Positions 1-8,931 of a stretch of DNA of 16,408 nt are shown here, one piece after another. How positions within the stretch are numbered: position 1 is the stretch's first letter; the number at the start of each line of letters is the position of its first letter. The notes beneath the pieces are model-generated. The model had not been told where the DNA came from. It made no database searches and saw only the letters and a list, made by a program, of their open reading frames with translations. A program made the position numbers and the translations under genes. Source of the DNA: RGIG426 sp045640165 (GTDB lineage Bacteria > Bacillota > Clostridia > Oscillospirales > Acutalibacteraceae); the NCBI GenBank assembly GCA_045640165.1, contig JAZUEK010000026.1, positions 1 to 16,408 on the forward strand, given 5' to 3'.

Positions 1-3000
1 TTCATCCGCCGTGAAGGTGTATTCCGGATCATAACTCACGATCTCGCCATCCAGCTCCCAACCGATGAAACGATAGCCGGTGCTGGGCGTCGCCGTCACC
101 GTGGCGGTCTCGCCTTTCCAGTAAACACCGTCGCCGGTCACACTGCCGGCTTCTTCGTTGTCCATGTCAACCGTAACAGTCGCTTGGTACTTATCGGCGA
201 TCATATCGTCGTTCGCATCTTCCTCGCAAATCACTTGGATGTCGTGATCGGTCACGATTTCGGTGAAGTGGAGCGTGCCGTCTTCGGGGATTTCCACCTC
301 TTCGCCGTCCACGATGATTTTGTCAATCACGTAGTGCTCATCCGGCGTGATTTTCACGTCTTGGTCATCCTTGTGTTTGACCGGGAACGAGCCCTGGTTC
401 GGGTCGGTCGTACCGTTTTCGATGTCAATCGTCACGGTGTGGGTTTTCTCGTCACCGAAGGTGTAACGGTAGGTCGCGTTGGTCGTCACCGCGGTATCGC
501 CGGTGATTTCCGTGTTCCACTTGCCGTTATCGGTATAGAACTCGTCGGGCGTCATACCGGTCGGAATCGTGTCGCCGAGCGTCACGTTCGTGTCGGTCCA
601 CACACCGTCTTTCAGTTCTTTCAGCACAAAGTTCTCGACGATATCGTCGGTCGTGCCGTCTTCCCACGTGCCGTTTTCAATCTGATAGGTCACTTGCGCC
701 TCAAAGATGTCCGGCACACCGTTGCCGTTCTTGTCATCGGCAAATTTCACCACGATTTCGTGGTTTTTGGTGATATCCGTAAAGTCGTAGGTGATATCGT
801 CGGTGATTTTCACCTCTTCACCGTCAATGGTCACGGACAAAATCACTTTGCCCTCGTCCGGGGTAAAGGTGGTGGTGAAATCATCACCGTAAACCACGGT
901 GGAAGTGCCGTTCGAAGCGGTACCGCCCTCCACGGTCACAGTAATCGTGCGTTCCACCACACGAGTGTTGGTCACGGTCAGACCGTCAGCCGATTTCTCA
1001 TAGCTCTCCGGCAGGTTGTCGTCGGTCTCGTCGGCGGTATAGACAATTTCGAAGCCGTCTTCATAGACCGGCAAGTCCTCAATCGTCTTGGTCCACTCAT
1101 TGCCCTCGCCGCCGAAGGTCACGTCTTGCACTTTGGCGGTCTCGCCGTCCACCGTCTTATACAGCGTCAGCGTTACGTCCGCCGGACGCGTATCATCCAC
1201 GTTGCTCTCGTCCGCCCACACTTTGGTCAGCGTCACGGAAGTCGTTTCCGGCTCATGGGTGTTGGTCACGGTCAGACCGTCAGCGGATTTCTCATAGCTC
1301 TCCGGCAGGTTGCCGTCGGTCTCGTCGGCGGTATAGACAATTTCGAAGCCGTCTTCATAGACCGGCAAATCGGAAATCGTCTTGGTCCACTCGTCGCCCT
1401 CGCCGTCGAAGGTCACGTCTTGCACTTTTGCCGTGTCGCCGTCCACCGTTTTATACAGCGTCAGCGTCACGTCCGCCGGACGTTTACCGTCTTGGTCAGA
1501 GTTATCCTCCCACACTTTGGTGACGGTCACATCCGTCGTCTCCGGCTCGTGGGTGTTGGTCACGGTGAGACCGTCGGCAGATTTCTCGTAGCCCGTCGGC
1601 ACGTTGTCGGTCAACTCGTCAACCGTGTAGGTGATTTCGAAGCCGTCTTCATAGACCGGCAAGTCCTCAATCGTCTTGGTCCACTCGTCGCCCTCGCCAT
1701 CGAAGGTCACGTCTTGCACTTTCGCCGTGTCGCCGTCCACCGTTTTATACAGCGTCAGCGTCACGTCTGCCGGACGTTTGCCGTCTTGGTCAGAGTTATC
1801 CTCCCACACCTTCGTAACGGTCACATCCGTCGTCTCCGGCTCGTGGGTATTGGTAACGACAAGACCCTCGGCCGATTTTTCGTAACCCGTCGGCACGTTG
1901 TCGGTCAACTCGTCGGCAGTATAAACCACCGTGTAGCCATCCTCAAACTTCGGCAGGTCTTCCACTTTCTTCGTCCACTCGTTGCCCTCGCCGTCGACGG
2001 TGTAATCGTCCAGCTTAGAAGTCACACCGTTGACGGTTTTGTAAAGGGTCAAGGTCACTTCTTCCGGACGTTTGCCGTCTTGGTCGTCGTTGTCCGCCCA
2101 CACCTTTTTGAGGGTAGCGGAAGTCACGCCCGGTTTGTGGAAGTTCGTAATGGTCAGCGTGTCGTTGTCCACCGATTTCTTCGAGTAATCGTCACCGAGT
2201 TGGTCCTCATCCTCGTCAATCGTGTAGGTCACAGCATAACCGTCCTCATAGGTCGGCAGGTTCTCGACGTCTTTCGTCCAGGATTCCGCGGTCGCGCCGC
2301 CGGAAAGCGTCACGTCTTGCACCTTGGTGGTCACGCCGTTCACCGTCTTATACAGCGCAAAGGTCACGCCCGTCGGACGAACACCGTCTTGGTTCGCGTT
2401 GTCGTCCCACACTTTGGTCAGCGTGGTTTTCTCGGTGGCAATCGGCGCATCTTTCACGGTCAACACACCGTCCTGCACGCCAGTCAAAGCGTAAGACAGA
2501 TCGTAGTTCCAATCCCACAGCTTTTTCACGTCGTTCAGCGCCACGCTCACGAAATTCTTGGTTACCGTCACCGTATAGGTGTTCTCCGTATCGAGTTGGT
2601 ACCCGGTCGGCGCGGTGGTTTCGGCCAACGTATAGATGCCGGTCTTGGTGAATTCAATCGCCACCGTACCATCGTCAAGGGTGGTGTAGGGGGTAGTCGC
2701 TCCCTCGCTGTCGGTCAGCGTAAACACGGCGCCTTTAAGGCCTTTGCCGGTCGTCGTGAGGCTATCCACCTTTTTCACGGTCAGCGTAATCGGTTTAAGG
2801 ATTTCTTCGCCGTCGTCCGGCGTGTTTTTGATGTCGTCGCCGGTCACAGTCGGCGTAAAGCCGTCCACCGGCGATTCTTCCACGGTGTAAGTCACCGTTT
2901 TGCCGCCGTGGTACACCGGCACGTCGTAGAACGCGTATTCCCAGTTGGCCGCAGCGGTCGCGGTCGTTTGTTTGCACAGCGCATCCACTTTCACGCCGTC

Positions 3001-6000
3001 CACCGTCGCAATAAGGTTCACGGTGATGGTCGGACGGGCGTAGCCGGTCTTGCCGACGTACTCCGTATCGTCCCACGTCTTCGTGCCGCTGATGGTCTTG
3101 ACTTCCGGCGCGTGCTTGTTGGTCACAACGAGGCCGCTCGCCGACTCTTTCGCGTAACCGCTCGGCATCTTGTTGTTGTCCTCATCGGCAAGGTAGGTGA
3201 TTTCCACACCGCCCTCATATTTCGGCAGGTCGTTGATGGTCTTCGTCCACTCGTTGCCGTCGCCGGAGAGTTCATACTCGTCCACAATCGACGTGGTGGC
3301 GCCGACCTTCTTGAGAAGCATCAGCTTCATAACCGACGGACGTTTGGCGTCTTGGTCGGAGTTATCGTCCCACACCTTTTTGAGCGTCGCAGAGACGGTC
3401 TCCGGCACGTGTTTGTTGGTCACAACGAGGCCGGACGCCGATTCTTTCGTGTAGTTGGCCGGCACGTTCGCTTCCAACTCGTCTGCGGTGTAGGTAATGA
3501 CTTTACCGCTTTCATACACCGGCAGGTTTTCGATGGTTTTGGTCCACGAATCACCGGTGTCGGTAAAGGTATAGTTGCCCACCGACGTCTTCTCGCCGCC
3601 CTCAATTTGTTTATAGAGGGTCAACGTCACGTTCGCCGGGCGTTTGCCGTCTTGGTTGTGGTTGTCGTTCCACACCTTGGTAATCGTGATTTCTTTCGTC
3701 TCCGGCACGTGTTTGTTGGTAACGACAAGGCCGTCCGCCGACTCTTTCGTGTAGTTCGAATCGACGTTGCTGCCCTTCTCGTCCGCTATATAGGTCACGG
3801 CATAGCCGCTCTCATACGCAGGAAGATCTTGGACCGTCTTCAGCCATTCGTTCTTGGCCTCGTCGGGTTTGTCAATCTTCACGTCCTGCACCCATTTTTT
3901 ATAGCCATTGAACGTTTTATACAGCGACAACGTAACGCTATCCGGGCGTTTGCCGTCTTGGTCGGAGTTGTCGTCCCACACCTTTTTGAGCGTCGCCGAA
4001 CAGGTCTCCGGCTCGTCCTTAACGACGAGTTTGCTGTCGGTCAGCGTCGCAGAGGCCGCGGTATCAATGCTCAAATCGTAGGTCCGCACCCATTTCTCGG
4101 TGGTAGAATCGTACGCCACCGTTTTGAGCGTTTTTGCTACCACAATCGTGTAGGTAGTCGAATCGGTCTTGTAACCGGTCGGCGGCGTCGTCTCGGAAAC
4201 GGTATACGTGCCCGGTTTCAGGAACTTCAGCGTTGCTTGGCCGTCCGCATCGGTCGTGCCCGTTACGTTCGTAATGCCGGTCGCCGTCGCGGTAAACACC
4301 GCGCCTTTAAGACCCACATCGGTATTTTTATCGAGTTTGCTCACCGAAAGCTCCACGGGATTAAACGTATCGCTCACGTCTTTCGGCGTGTTGGTGATTT
4401 TTTTGCCGTCCACCGCCGACGTATAGCCGGTCGGCGTCGTCTCGGAAACGGTATAGGCGATTTCTTGGCCGCCATTGTAAACCGGCAAGTCCTCAAACGT
4501 ATACAGCCACTCGTTCGCGTTTTCGGGGTTCACGTCGGCAACCGTCAGCGTCGCGGTTTTGCACAGCGCCTCCACTTTCGCGCCGTTCACTTTCGCGGTC
4601 AGCGCGATCGAAATGCTCGCCGGACGCTCGTAGCCGCCTTGGCCGACAAATTCCGCATCGTCCCACACCTTGGTGATCGTAACGTCGTCCGTTATCGGCG
4701 TGTGAGTGTTGGTGATGGTCAACTTAGTGCTCGGCGAAATAAAGCCGGCCGGGGTAAGACTGCCGCCACCTGATTGCGTATAACCGGTAGGCGCGGCGGG
4801 CTCTATCACAAAATAGACGATTTCGTCTCCGTTTGCGTATTTCGGGAGGTTTTCCTCCGTCTTCGTCCACTCGTTGCCCGTGCCGGAGAAAGTGATATCT
4901 TTCACCTTGGTCGGCGTGCCGTCAATTTCTTTATACAACGAGAACGTCACGCTCGTCGGGCGTTTGCCGTCTTGGTCTTGGTTGTCGTCCCACACCTTTT
5001 TCATCGTCACCGATGTGACCTCCGGCGTGTAGGAGTTGGTCACAACGAGGCCGCTCGCCGACTTGGTGTAGCCGGTCGGCACGTTCGCGGTCAACTCGTC
5101 CGCGGTGTAGGTGATGGGCTGACCGCCCTCATACACCGGCAGGTTTTCGATCGTCTTCGTCCACTCGTCGCCGGTACCGGTAACCGTGTAGGTATCGACA
5201 GCGGATTTCGTGCCGCCCTGCGGCTGTTTATACAGCGTGATTTCCACGCTCGTCGGGCGATTACCGTCTTGGTTCGAGCCGTCCGCCCATTTCTTGGTGA
5301 TCGTCACCGAAGCCGTCTCCGGCACGTGCTTGTTGGTAATGGTAAAGTTCGTATTATCGATCGTTCTGCTGTCGGTGGGATACCCGGTCACCGCCGCCTC
5401 GTCAAGCACATAGGTGATATCGGCGCCGGCGGCATCTTTGGCAAGAACAGTCGCGGTCGCTTTCCACGAATTGGCTTTGGTAAGCGAATACTCCGCCATC
5501 TTGTTCGCCGTGGCGACCGAATCCTTATACAGCGTAAAGGTCACGCTGGTCGGGCGTTTGCCGTCCTGGTCGTTCGCGTCATCCCAGGATTTTTGCATTT
5601 GAATCGTCTTCCAATAGAGGTTGCCCTCGTTGTCGCCGCCCTTGGTAACGCTCACCGCGCCAAGCGCTTTCGGCGTACCGGAGTTGCCGTCATAGATGGT
5701 ATACTCGCCAATCGGGATGTTCGTCGCAACGTAGGTCGCGGTAGCGGTATCTTTGGTCAGCGCAATGTAGTCGCCGCCGTCTTTCTTGATATACAACGTG
5801 CTCGGCGCGCCGGAAATACCGGTCAGGTTGGTTTTCGTGCCGTTGAGATGGGTATACACCGTCGCATCTTCGGCAACGAGCACCTCGCCGACCTCATCCG
5901 TCGCCTTGGTGACCAGGTCGTTATTGAACACTTTGGTCAGCGTGATGACCGCATCCACCGTCGCACCGTTTTTGGTGCCGGCAGCAGGCGTCATCGGCAC

Positions 6001-8886
6001 GGTCACCGTCTCGGTCGCACCGGCGGCCAATTCGGCAAGCGTAAAGGTAAGCGTCTGCTTGTTGCCGCTCTTCACCGTGCTGTTCGGCGTGGTCGAGCAG
6101 GTGCCGACCGTCAGCGCCGACGGCGTGTCGGGAGCGGCAGGGCCGCTCGGAGTCACGTCCAGCGTATAGGTGAGTTTTTCAAGCGGTTCATCCGAAAGAT
6201 TCTTGACTTTTAAGGTATAGGTAATGGTCTCGTCCGTACCGTAGGTGTGCGCGATAACGTCGCCGTCATCCTCCATACGGTCGTCTTCAATCGACACCTC
6301 GGCAAGCACCTTTGTGCGCGCATCGTTACCGAGCAGGATGAAGAAGTCGTCCGCATCGTCGCCGGTACCCCACGCGGAGTCGGTAACGTAGGCGGCGGTT
6401 TTGGATTTGTTCGCGCCCGTCGCCTTATTAACCGTTGTCTCGATGGCGGTCGTCACTTTCTCATAAACCGGAGTTTCCATCGAGCCGGTGTTTTTGAAAT
6501 AGTAGGTGTTGGAAAGGGTCGGCGTAAACACCGCCTGCGCCGGAGCAGCGGCGATATCGTCGTGCTCATAGATAAAGTTGCCGTTCGTGGCGGTATTCGC
6601 AAGCGCATCCGCCGTCGGCACGACCTCGTATTTCACCGAAATCGGCGCGAGGTTCGGGTCTTCGTAATAATCGCCCTTAATCTTGCCGGTGGGGTCGTAA
6701 CCCGGAAGCATACGGTTGGCAAAGCGGATAATCGGCAGCTCGTAGGCGTTGATTTCCCACATAACCTTATCCGCAGAAATGGTCGCCGTGGAATACAGCG
6801 TCTTGTCCGCGGTCTCGTTGTAGAACTCGTAAACGCCTTCCGCTGCGTCGGCTTTCGGGCGACCTTGATAGGTCACGCCGTTCAGCACGATGGACATCAC
6901 GTAGTTGCCGTCTTCGTCGGTTTTAACCGTCGTACCTTTGCCGATCGGATCGGTAAAGGTGATAAAGATTTCGTCCGCAGCCGCCTCGGTCGTCGAGTGG
7001 TGGGTAATCGGGATAACCGTGCCCTGGGTCGCGGCGGAAATGAGGCTCGCCAATTGGTCGAACGAATCGTTCACCTTCGTGGAGGTATCCGCATAGTTGA
7101 CGTACTCGGCGAAATAGTGTTTCGGGTTTGCCGCATAGTTGGACTGACGCTCGGCTTTCGTGTCGCCTTTGTAGCCCATATAGTCTTCGAGGTACGATGT
7201 GAAAGAACCGTACACGGCCTGGTAGAATTCTTCCATCGTTTTGCCCTGCTCCGTTAAGCCGGCTTCTAAGGCGTTATCCTCGACAGCGGTTATTGCTGCA
7301 TCATAAAGCTCTTGTTTTTTTGCAGCTTCCGCTTTGGATCTGGCTTCATCCGCCGCCGCGTTCACCTTTTCGGCGACGTCTTTTTTATACAACTCTTCGT
7401 TATTCTTATAGCTGCCTTTTCCGTGTTTGAGTCCGTACGTTTTCTCAATGTAGGTAAAGTAGCTGTTTTCGTTTCGGTATTGTCCTGCTTCGATAATCGG
7501 ATTGGCTGCATCATCTCCGGCCTTCTTTATGGCTTCATATTCGGATTTTCCCTCGCTGGTGCAGTTCGTTTCGAAAGTTGCTTTTGCGTCATCCACAAGC
7601 GTGCTGATATAGCTGCGGAGTGCGGCCGCATCAATGCCGGCTTCTGCCAAAGCTTCGTCGTTACCGGTCAAAGGATCGCCGACAAAGTCTTCCGGATGGG
7701 TATACGCATCCTCCAGGAAGGTAAGGATTCTGCTGTAAATTTTACCGGCGTTGCTGGTCGAAGTCGCCTCCGGGCTGGCAAACGACGGTTTCATCGACGT
7801 CTGCACCGCCGAAGCGTCGTTCATGTTATTGCCCGGGTCGCCGAGGCCGATACCGATGTTAAACCACACGGCGTTCACGTCGCTGTCTGTAAAGCCGTTG
7901 TCGATATTTTTCGCATTGTACGCGTCGATCAAACGCTTTTTCCAGAAGGTCGCCGCAAGCGTACTGTTCGCTTCCGTAACCGGGGAACTCGTTTGAGCGG
8001 AAACTTCAAGTCCCGCACCCACCCAGTTATTGTGGGAGTAGTTGGAGGCGCCGTCGGTCATTACCATCACGAACGGCAGACGTTTGCCTTCGCCGTAACC
8101 GTCTTCCATCTTCTGAAGCAGTTCGTTACAGCCGTAGGTGATACCGATTTGCATATGGGTACCGCTACCGGATTTCTTCGAGAAGGAAACAGTATCATCC
8201 TTGCTCCCGTCGTGAACCACACCGTCGTTATCCGTGCCGATGAATCTCATTCCGGAAACCGTGGAAATCGTGTTGTTTGCAAACGACACAAAGTTTCCAT
8301 CCGCATCGCCGATATAGTTGCCGAGCGGCAGAAAATCAGAATAACCTTGGTCAAACGTCACCGCCATAATACGGTTGTAGGGGTTGACCTCCGAAATTTC
8401 TTTCATCGCGGCGTTCAGCGATTCCGCCAACACCTTTAAGCGGTAGCCAACCGTGTTACCCTGGTCGTCTTTCATGTTGCTGCTCGTGCCGACCATCGAA
8501 GAGCTAAAGTCGAGAACAAACAGCACGTCCGCCGCGTTTTGCTCCATAATCGTTTCGATGGTTTCCTCGGAGTAGGAGTATTCCTGCGCCAAGGCGGACA
8601 GCGTCACGTCAAACGCGTTGCTCGCCGCGTTCGCCGACACCGACTTGTCGACCCAAACGCGGCCGTTTGCCGCCTCCGAGCCGAAACCGCCCGTTACACC
8701 GGCGCTGGCATACGGCGGCGTATTGGTCATATCGTCCGCCTCGATACGGCAGACGTATTCGCTCTGCGCCGTATACGTGTCGGGATCTGCCGCCGCGCCG
8801 ATGAACACCATCGTCGCAAGGCAGGACACCGCCAGCAGCATGGCACAAGCCGCCGACCAGATTTTGAATCCTTTCGTTTTCTTCAT
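1..8886 (-). CDS. Giant VWA / Cna_B-repeat cell-surface adhesin, 3' end outside window
   Basis: This frame is open for 2962 codons and leaves the left edge. ATG at 8886 follows an in-frame stop at 8922-8920. Residues 1-33 form a signal peptide (KK, hydrophobic core, small residues near AAA). A VWA domain starts near 119 with an intact MIDAS: D126-F-S128-S-S130, T243, D278. Residues 408-560 are helical and charged. A beta-rich region (about 620-1094) follows. Fifteen tandem domains then fill 1095-2648: Cna_B type with K in V-T-K-V-W, E in YTxDE and N in VTNTH, the usual isopeptide triad, plus SpaA-like domains at 4356-3997 and 2790-2428. The tail has two related beta modules with DxNxNG-type linkers. 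The family acts as adhesins or pilus tip proteins on the Gram-positive wall. An LPxTG signal would lie outside the window and is not seen. Function as an adhesin is inferred; architecture is read directly. Confidence 0.93.
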   Translation of the reverse strand, partial: MKKTKGFKIWSAACAMLLAVSCLATMVFIGAAADPDTYTAQSEYVCRIEADDMTNTPPYASAGVTGGFGSEAANGRVWVDKSVSANAASNAFDVTLSALAQEYSYSEETIETIMEQNAADVLFVLDFSSSMVGTSSNMKDDQGNTVGYRLKVLAESLNAAMKEISEVNPYNRIMAVTFDQGYSDFLPLGNYIGDADGNFVSFANNTISTVSGMRFIGTDNDGVVHDGSKDDTVSFSKKSGSGTHMQIGITYGCNELLQKMEDGYGEGKRLPFVMVMTDGASNYSHNNWVGAGLEVSAQTSSPVTEANSTLAATFWKKRLIDAYNAKNIDNGFTDSDVNAVWFNIGIGLGDPGNNMNDASAVQTSMKPSFASPEATSTSNAGKIYSRILTFLEDAYTHPEDFVGDPLTGNDEALAEAGIDAAALRSYISTLVDDAKATFETNCTSEGKSEYEAIKKAGDDAANPIIEAGQYRNENSYFTYIEKTYGLKHGKGSYKNNEELYKKDVAEKVNAAADEARSKAEAAKKQELYDAAITAVEDNALEAGLTEQGKTMEEFYQAVYGSFTSYLEDYMGYKGDTKAERQSNYAANPKHYFAEYVNYADTSTKVNDSFDQLASLISAATQGTVIPITHHSTTEAAADEIFITFTDPIGKGTTVKTDEDGNYVMSIVLNGVTYQGRPKADAAEGVYEFYNETADKTLYSTATISADKVMWEINAYELPIIRFANRMLPGYDPTGKIKGDYYEDPNLAPISVKYEVVPTADALANTATNGNFIYEHDDIAAAPAQAVFTPTLSNTYYFKNTGSMETPVYEKVTTAIETTVNKATGANKSKTAAYVTDSAWGTGDDADDFFILLGNDARTKVLAEVSIEDDRMEDDGDVIAHTYGTDETITYTLKVKNLSDEPLEKLTYTLDVTPSGPAAPDTPSALTVGTCSTTPNSTVKSGNKQTLTFTLAELAAGATETVTVPMTPAAGTKNGATVDAVITLTKVFNNDLVTKATDEVGEVLVAEDATVYTHLNGTKTNLTGISGAPSTLYIKKDGGDYIALTKDTATATYVATNIPIGEYTIYDGNSGTPKALGAVSVTKGGDNEGNLYWKTIQMQKSWDDANDQDGKRPTSVTFTLYKDSVATANKMAEYSLTKANSWKATATVLAKDAAGADITYVLDEAAVTGYPTDSRTIDNTNFTITNKHVPETASVTITKKWADGSNQDGNRPTSVEITLYKQPQGGTKSAVDTYTVTGTGDEWTKTIENLPVYEGGQPITYTADELTANVPTGYTKSASGLVVTNSYTPEVTSVTMKKVWDDNQDQDGKRPTSVTFSLYKEIDGTPTKVKDITFSGTGNEWTKTEENLPKYANGDEIVYFVIEPAAPTGYTQSGGGSLTPAGFISPSTKLTITNTHTPITDDVTITKVWDDAEFVGQGGYERPASISIALTAKVNGAKVEALCKTATLTVADVNPENANEWLYTFEDLPVYNGGQEIAYTVSETTPTGYTSAVDGKKITNTPKDVSDTFNPVELSVSKLDKNTDVGLKGAVFTATATGITNVTGTTDADGQATLKFLKPGTYTVSETTPPTGYKTDSTTYTIVVAKTLKTVAYDSTTEKWVRTYDLSIDTAASATLTDSKLVVKDEPETCSATLKKVWDDNSDQDGKRPDSVTLSLYKTFNGYKKWVQDVKIDKPDEAKNEWLKTVQDLPAYESGYAVTYIADEKGSNVDSNYTKESADGLVVTNKHVPETKEITITKVWNDNHNQDGKRPANVTLTLYKQIEGGEKTSVGNYTFTDTGDSWTKTIENLPVYESGKVITYTADELEANVPANYTKESASGLVVTNKHVPETVSATLKKVWDDNSDQDAKRPSVMKLMLLKKVGATTSIVDEYELSGDGNEWTKTINDLPKYEGGVEITYLADEDNNKMPSGYAKESASGLVVTNKHAPEVKTISGTKTWDDTEYVGKTGYARPTITVNLIATVDGVKVDALCKQTTATAAANWEYAFYDVPVYHGGKTVTYTVEESPVDGFTPTVTGDDIKNTPDDGEEILKPITLTVKKVDSLTTTGKGLKGAVFTLTDSEGATTPYTTLDDGTVAIEFTKTGIYTLAETTAPTGYQLDTENTYTVTVTKNFVSVALNDVKKLWDWNYDLSYALTGVQDGVLTVKDAPIATEKTTLTKVWDDNANQDGVRPTGVTFALYKTVNGVTTKVQDVTLSGGATAESWTKDVENLPTYEDGYAVTYTIDEDEDQLGDDYSKKSVDNDTLTITNFHKPGVTSATLKKVWADNDDQDGKRPEEVTLTLYKTVNGVTSKLDDYTVDGEGNEWTKKVEDLPKFEDGYTVVYTADELTDNVPTGYEKSAEGLVVTNTHEPETTDVTVTKVWEDNSDQDGKRPADVTLTLYKTVDGDTAKVQDVTFDGEGDEWTKTIEDLPVYEDGFEITYTVDELTDNVPTGYEKSADGLTVTNTHEPETTDVTVTKVWEDNSDQDGKRPADVTLTLYKTVDGDTAKVQDVTFDGEGDEWTKTISDLPVYEDGFEIVYTADETDGNLPESYEKSADGLTVTNTHEPETTSVTLTKVWADESNVDDTRPADVTLTLYKTVDGETAKVQDVTFGGEGNEWTKTIEDLPVYEDGFEIVYTADETDDNLPESYEKSADGLTVTNTRVVERTITVTVEGGTASNGTSTVVYGDDFTTTFTPDEGKVILSVTIDGEEVKITDDITYDFTDITKNHEIVVKFADDKNGNGVPDIFEAQVTYQIENGTWEDGTTDDIVENFVLKELKDGVWTDTNVTLGDTIPTGMTPDEFYTDNGKWNTEITGDTAVTTNATYRYTFGDEKTHTVTIDIENGTTDPNQGSFPVKHKDDQDVKITPDEHYVIDKIIVDGEEVEIPEDGTLHFTEIVTDHDIQVICEEDANDDMIADKYQATVTVDMDNEEAGSVTGDGVYWKGETATVTATPSTGYRFIGWELDGEIVSYDPEYTFTADE
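943..2118 (-). repeat. Four tandem 294-bp Cna_B units
   Basis: Units run 2118-1825, 1824-1531, 1530-1237 and 1236-943, each exactly 98 codons. The middle two differ at only a handful of residues, all in the second half (for example VDELTDNVPTGYE versus ADETDGNLPESYE). Upstream Cna_B units of the same protein are 97-109 codons long and much more diverged, so these four look recently duplicated or homogenised. Confidence 0.92.
2119..5604 (-). repeat. Eleven older Cna_B / SpaA-like domains
   Basis: Domain starts (5' ends on the minus strand) are 5604, 5307, 5010, 4683, 4356 (SpaA-like), 3996, 3690, 3390, 3093, 2790 (SpaA-like) and 2427. Most begin with the KxWxD(N)xxQDGxRP signature. Domains at 4683 and 3093 are a distinct wide variant (DD-x-E-[FY]-V-G...RP, with ALCK later), and each is followed directly by a SpaA-like domain with LKGAVFT and Y-T-[VL]-[SA]-E-T-T-x-P-T-G-Y. 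Confidence 0.85.
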
Positions 8887-8915
8887 ACTCTTTCGCAAGA
8901 CCGCCCTTTTCGCAC
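8883..8915 (-). other. Possible 10-codon leader ORF coupled to the adhesin
   Basis: GTG at 8915-8913 is 10 nt downstream of AGGAGG. It would encode MRKGRSCERV and stop at TGA 8885-8883. That TGA overlaps the adhesin start as ATGA. The spacing and overlap are those of translational coupling. The peptide itself matches nothing I recognise, and the frame is too short to be supported by composition, so this is a hypothesis about initiation rather than a confident gene. Confidence 0.35.
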
Positions 8916-8925
8916 GGTCTCACTC

Positions 8926-8931
8926 CCTCCT
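8926..8931 (-). promoter_or_regulatory. AGGAGG ribosome binding site far upstream of the adhesin ATG
   Basis: This is a perfect AGGAGG, but it lies 39 nt from the ATG at 8886, and no better Shine-Dalgarno sequence lies closer. It is 10 nt from an out-of-frame GTG at 8915. Two imperfect inverted arms, AGACCG (8920-8915) and CGGTCT (8903-8898), lie between SD and ATG and could fold to bring them closer. Confidence 0.6.

Noticed and set aside
184..4773. A 1529-codon open frame on the plus strand, with shorter continuations at 4774-6213, 6247-7257, 7312-8439 and 8539-8961
   Set aside because: It is exactly in register antisense to the adhesin. It stays open because the adhesin avoids TTA, CTA and TCA codons. 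The product is low-complexity R/H/V/G-rich, shows no domain, and the minus strand gives clear domains over the same bases.
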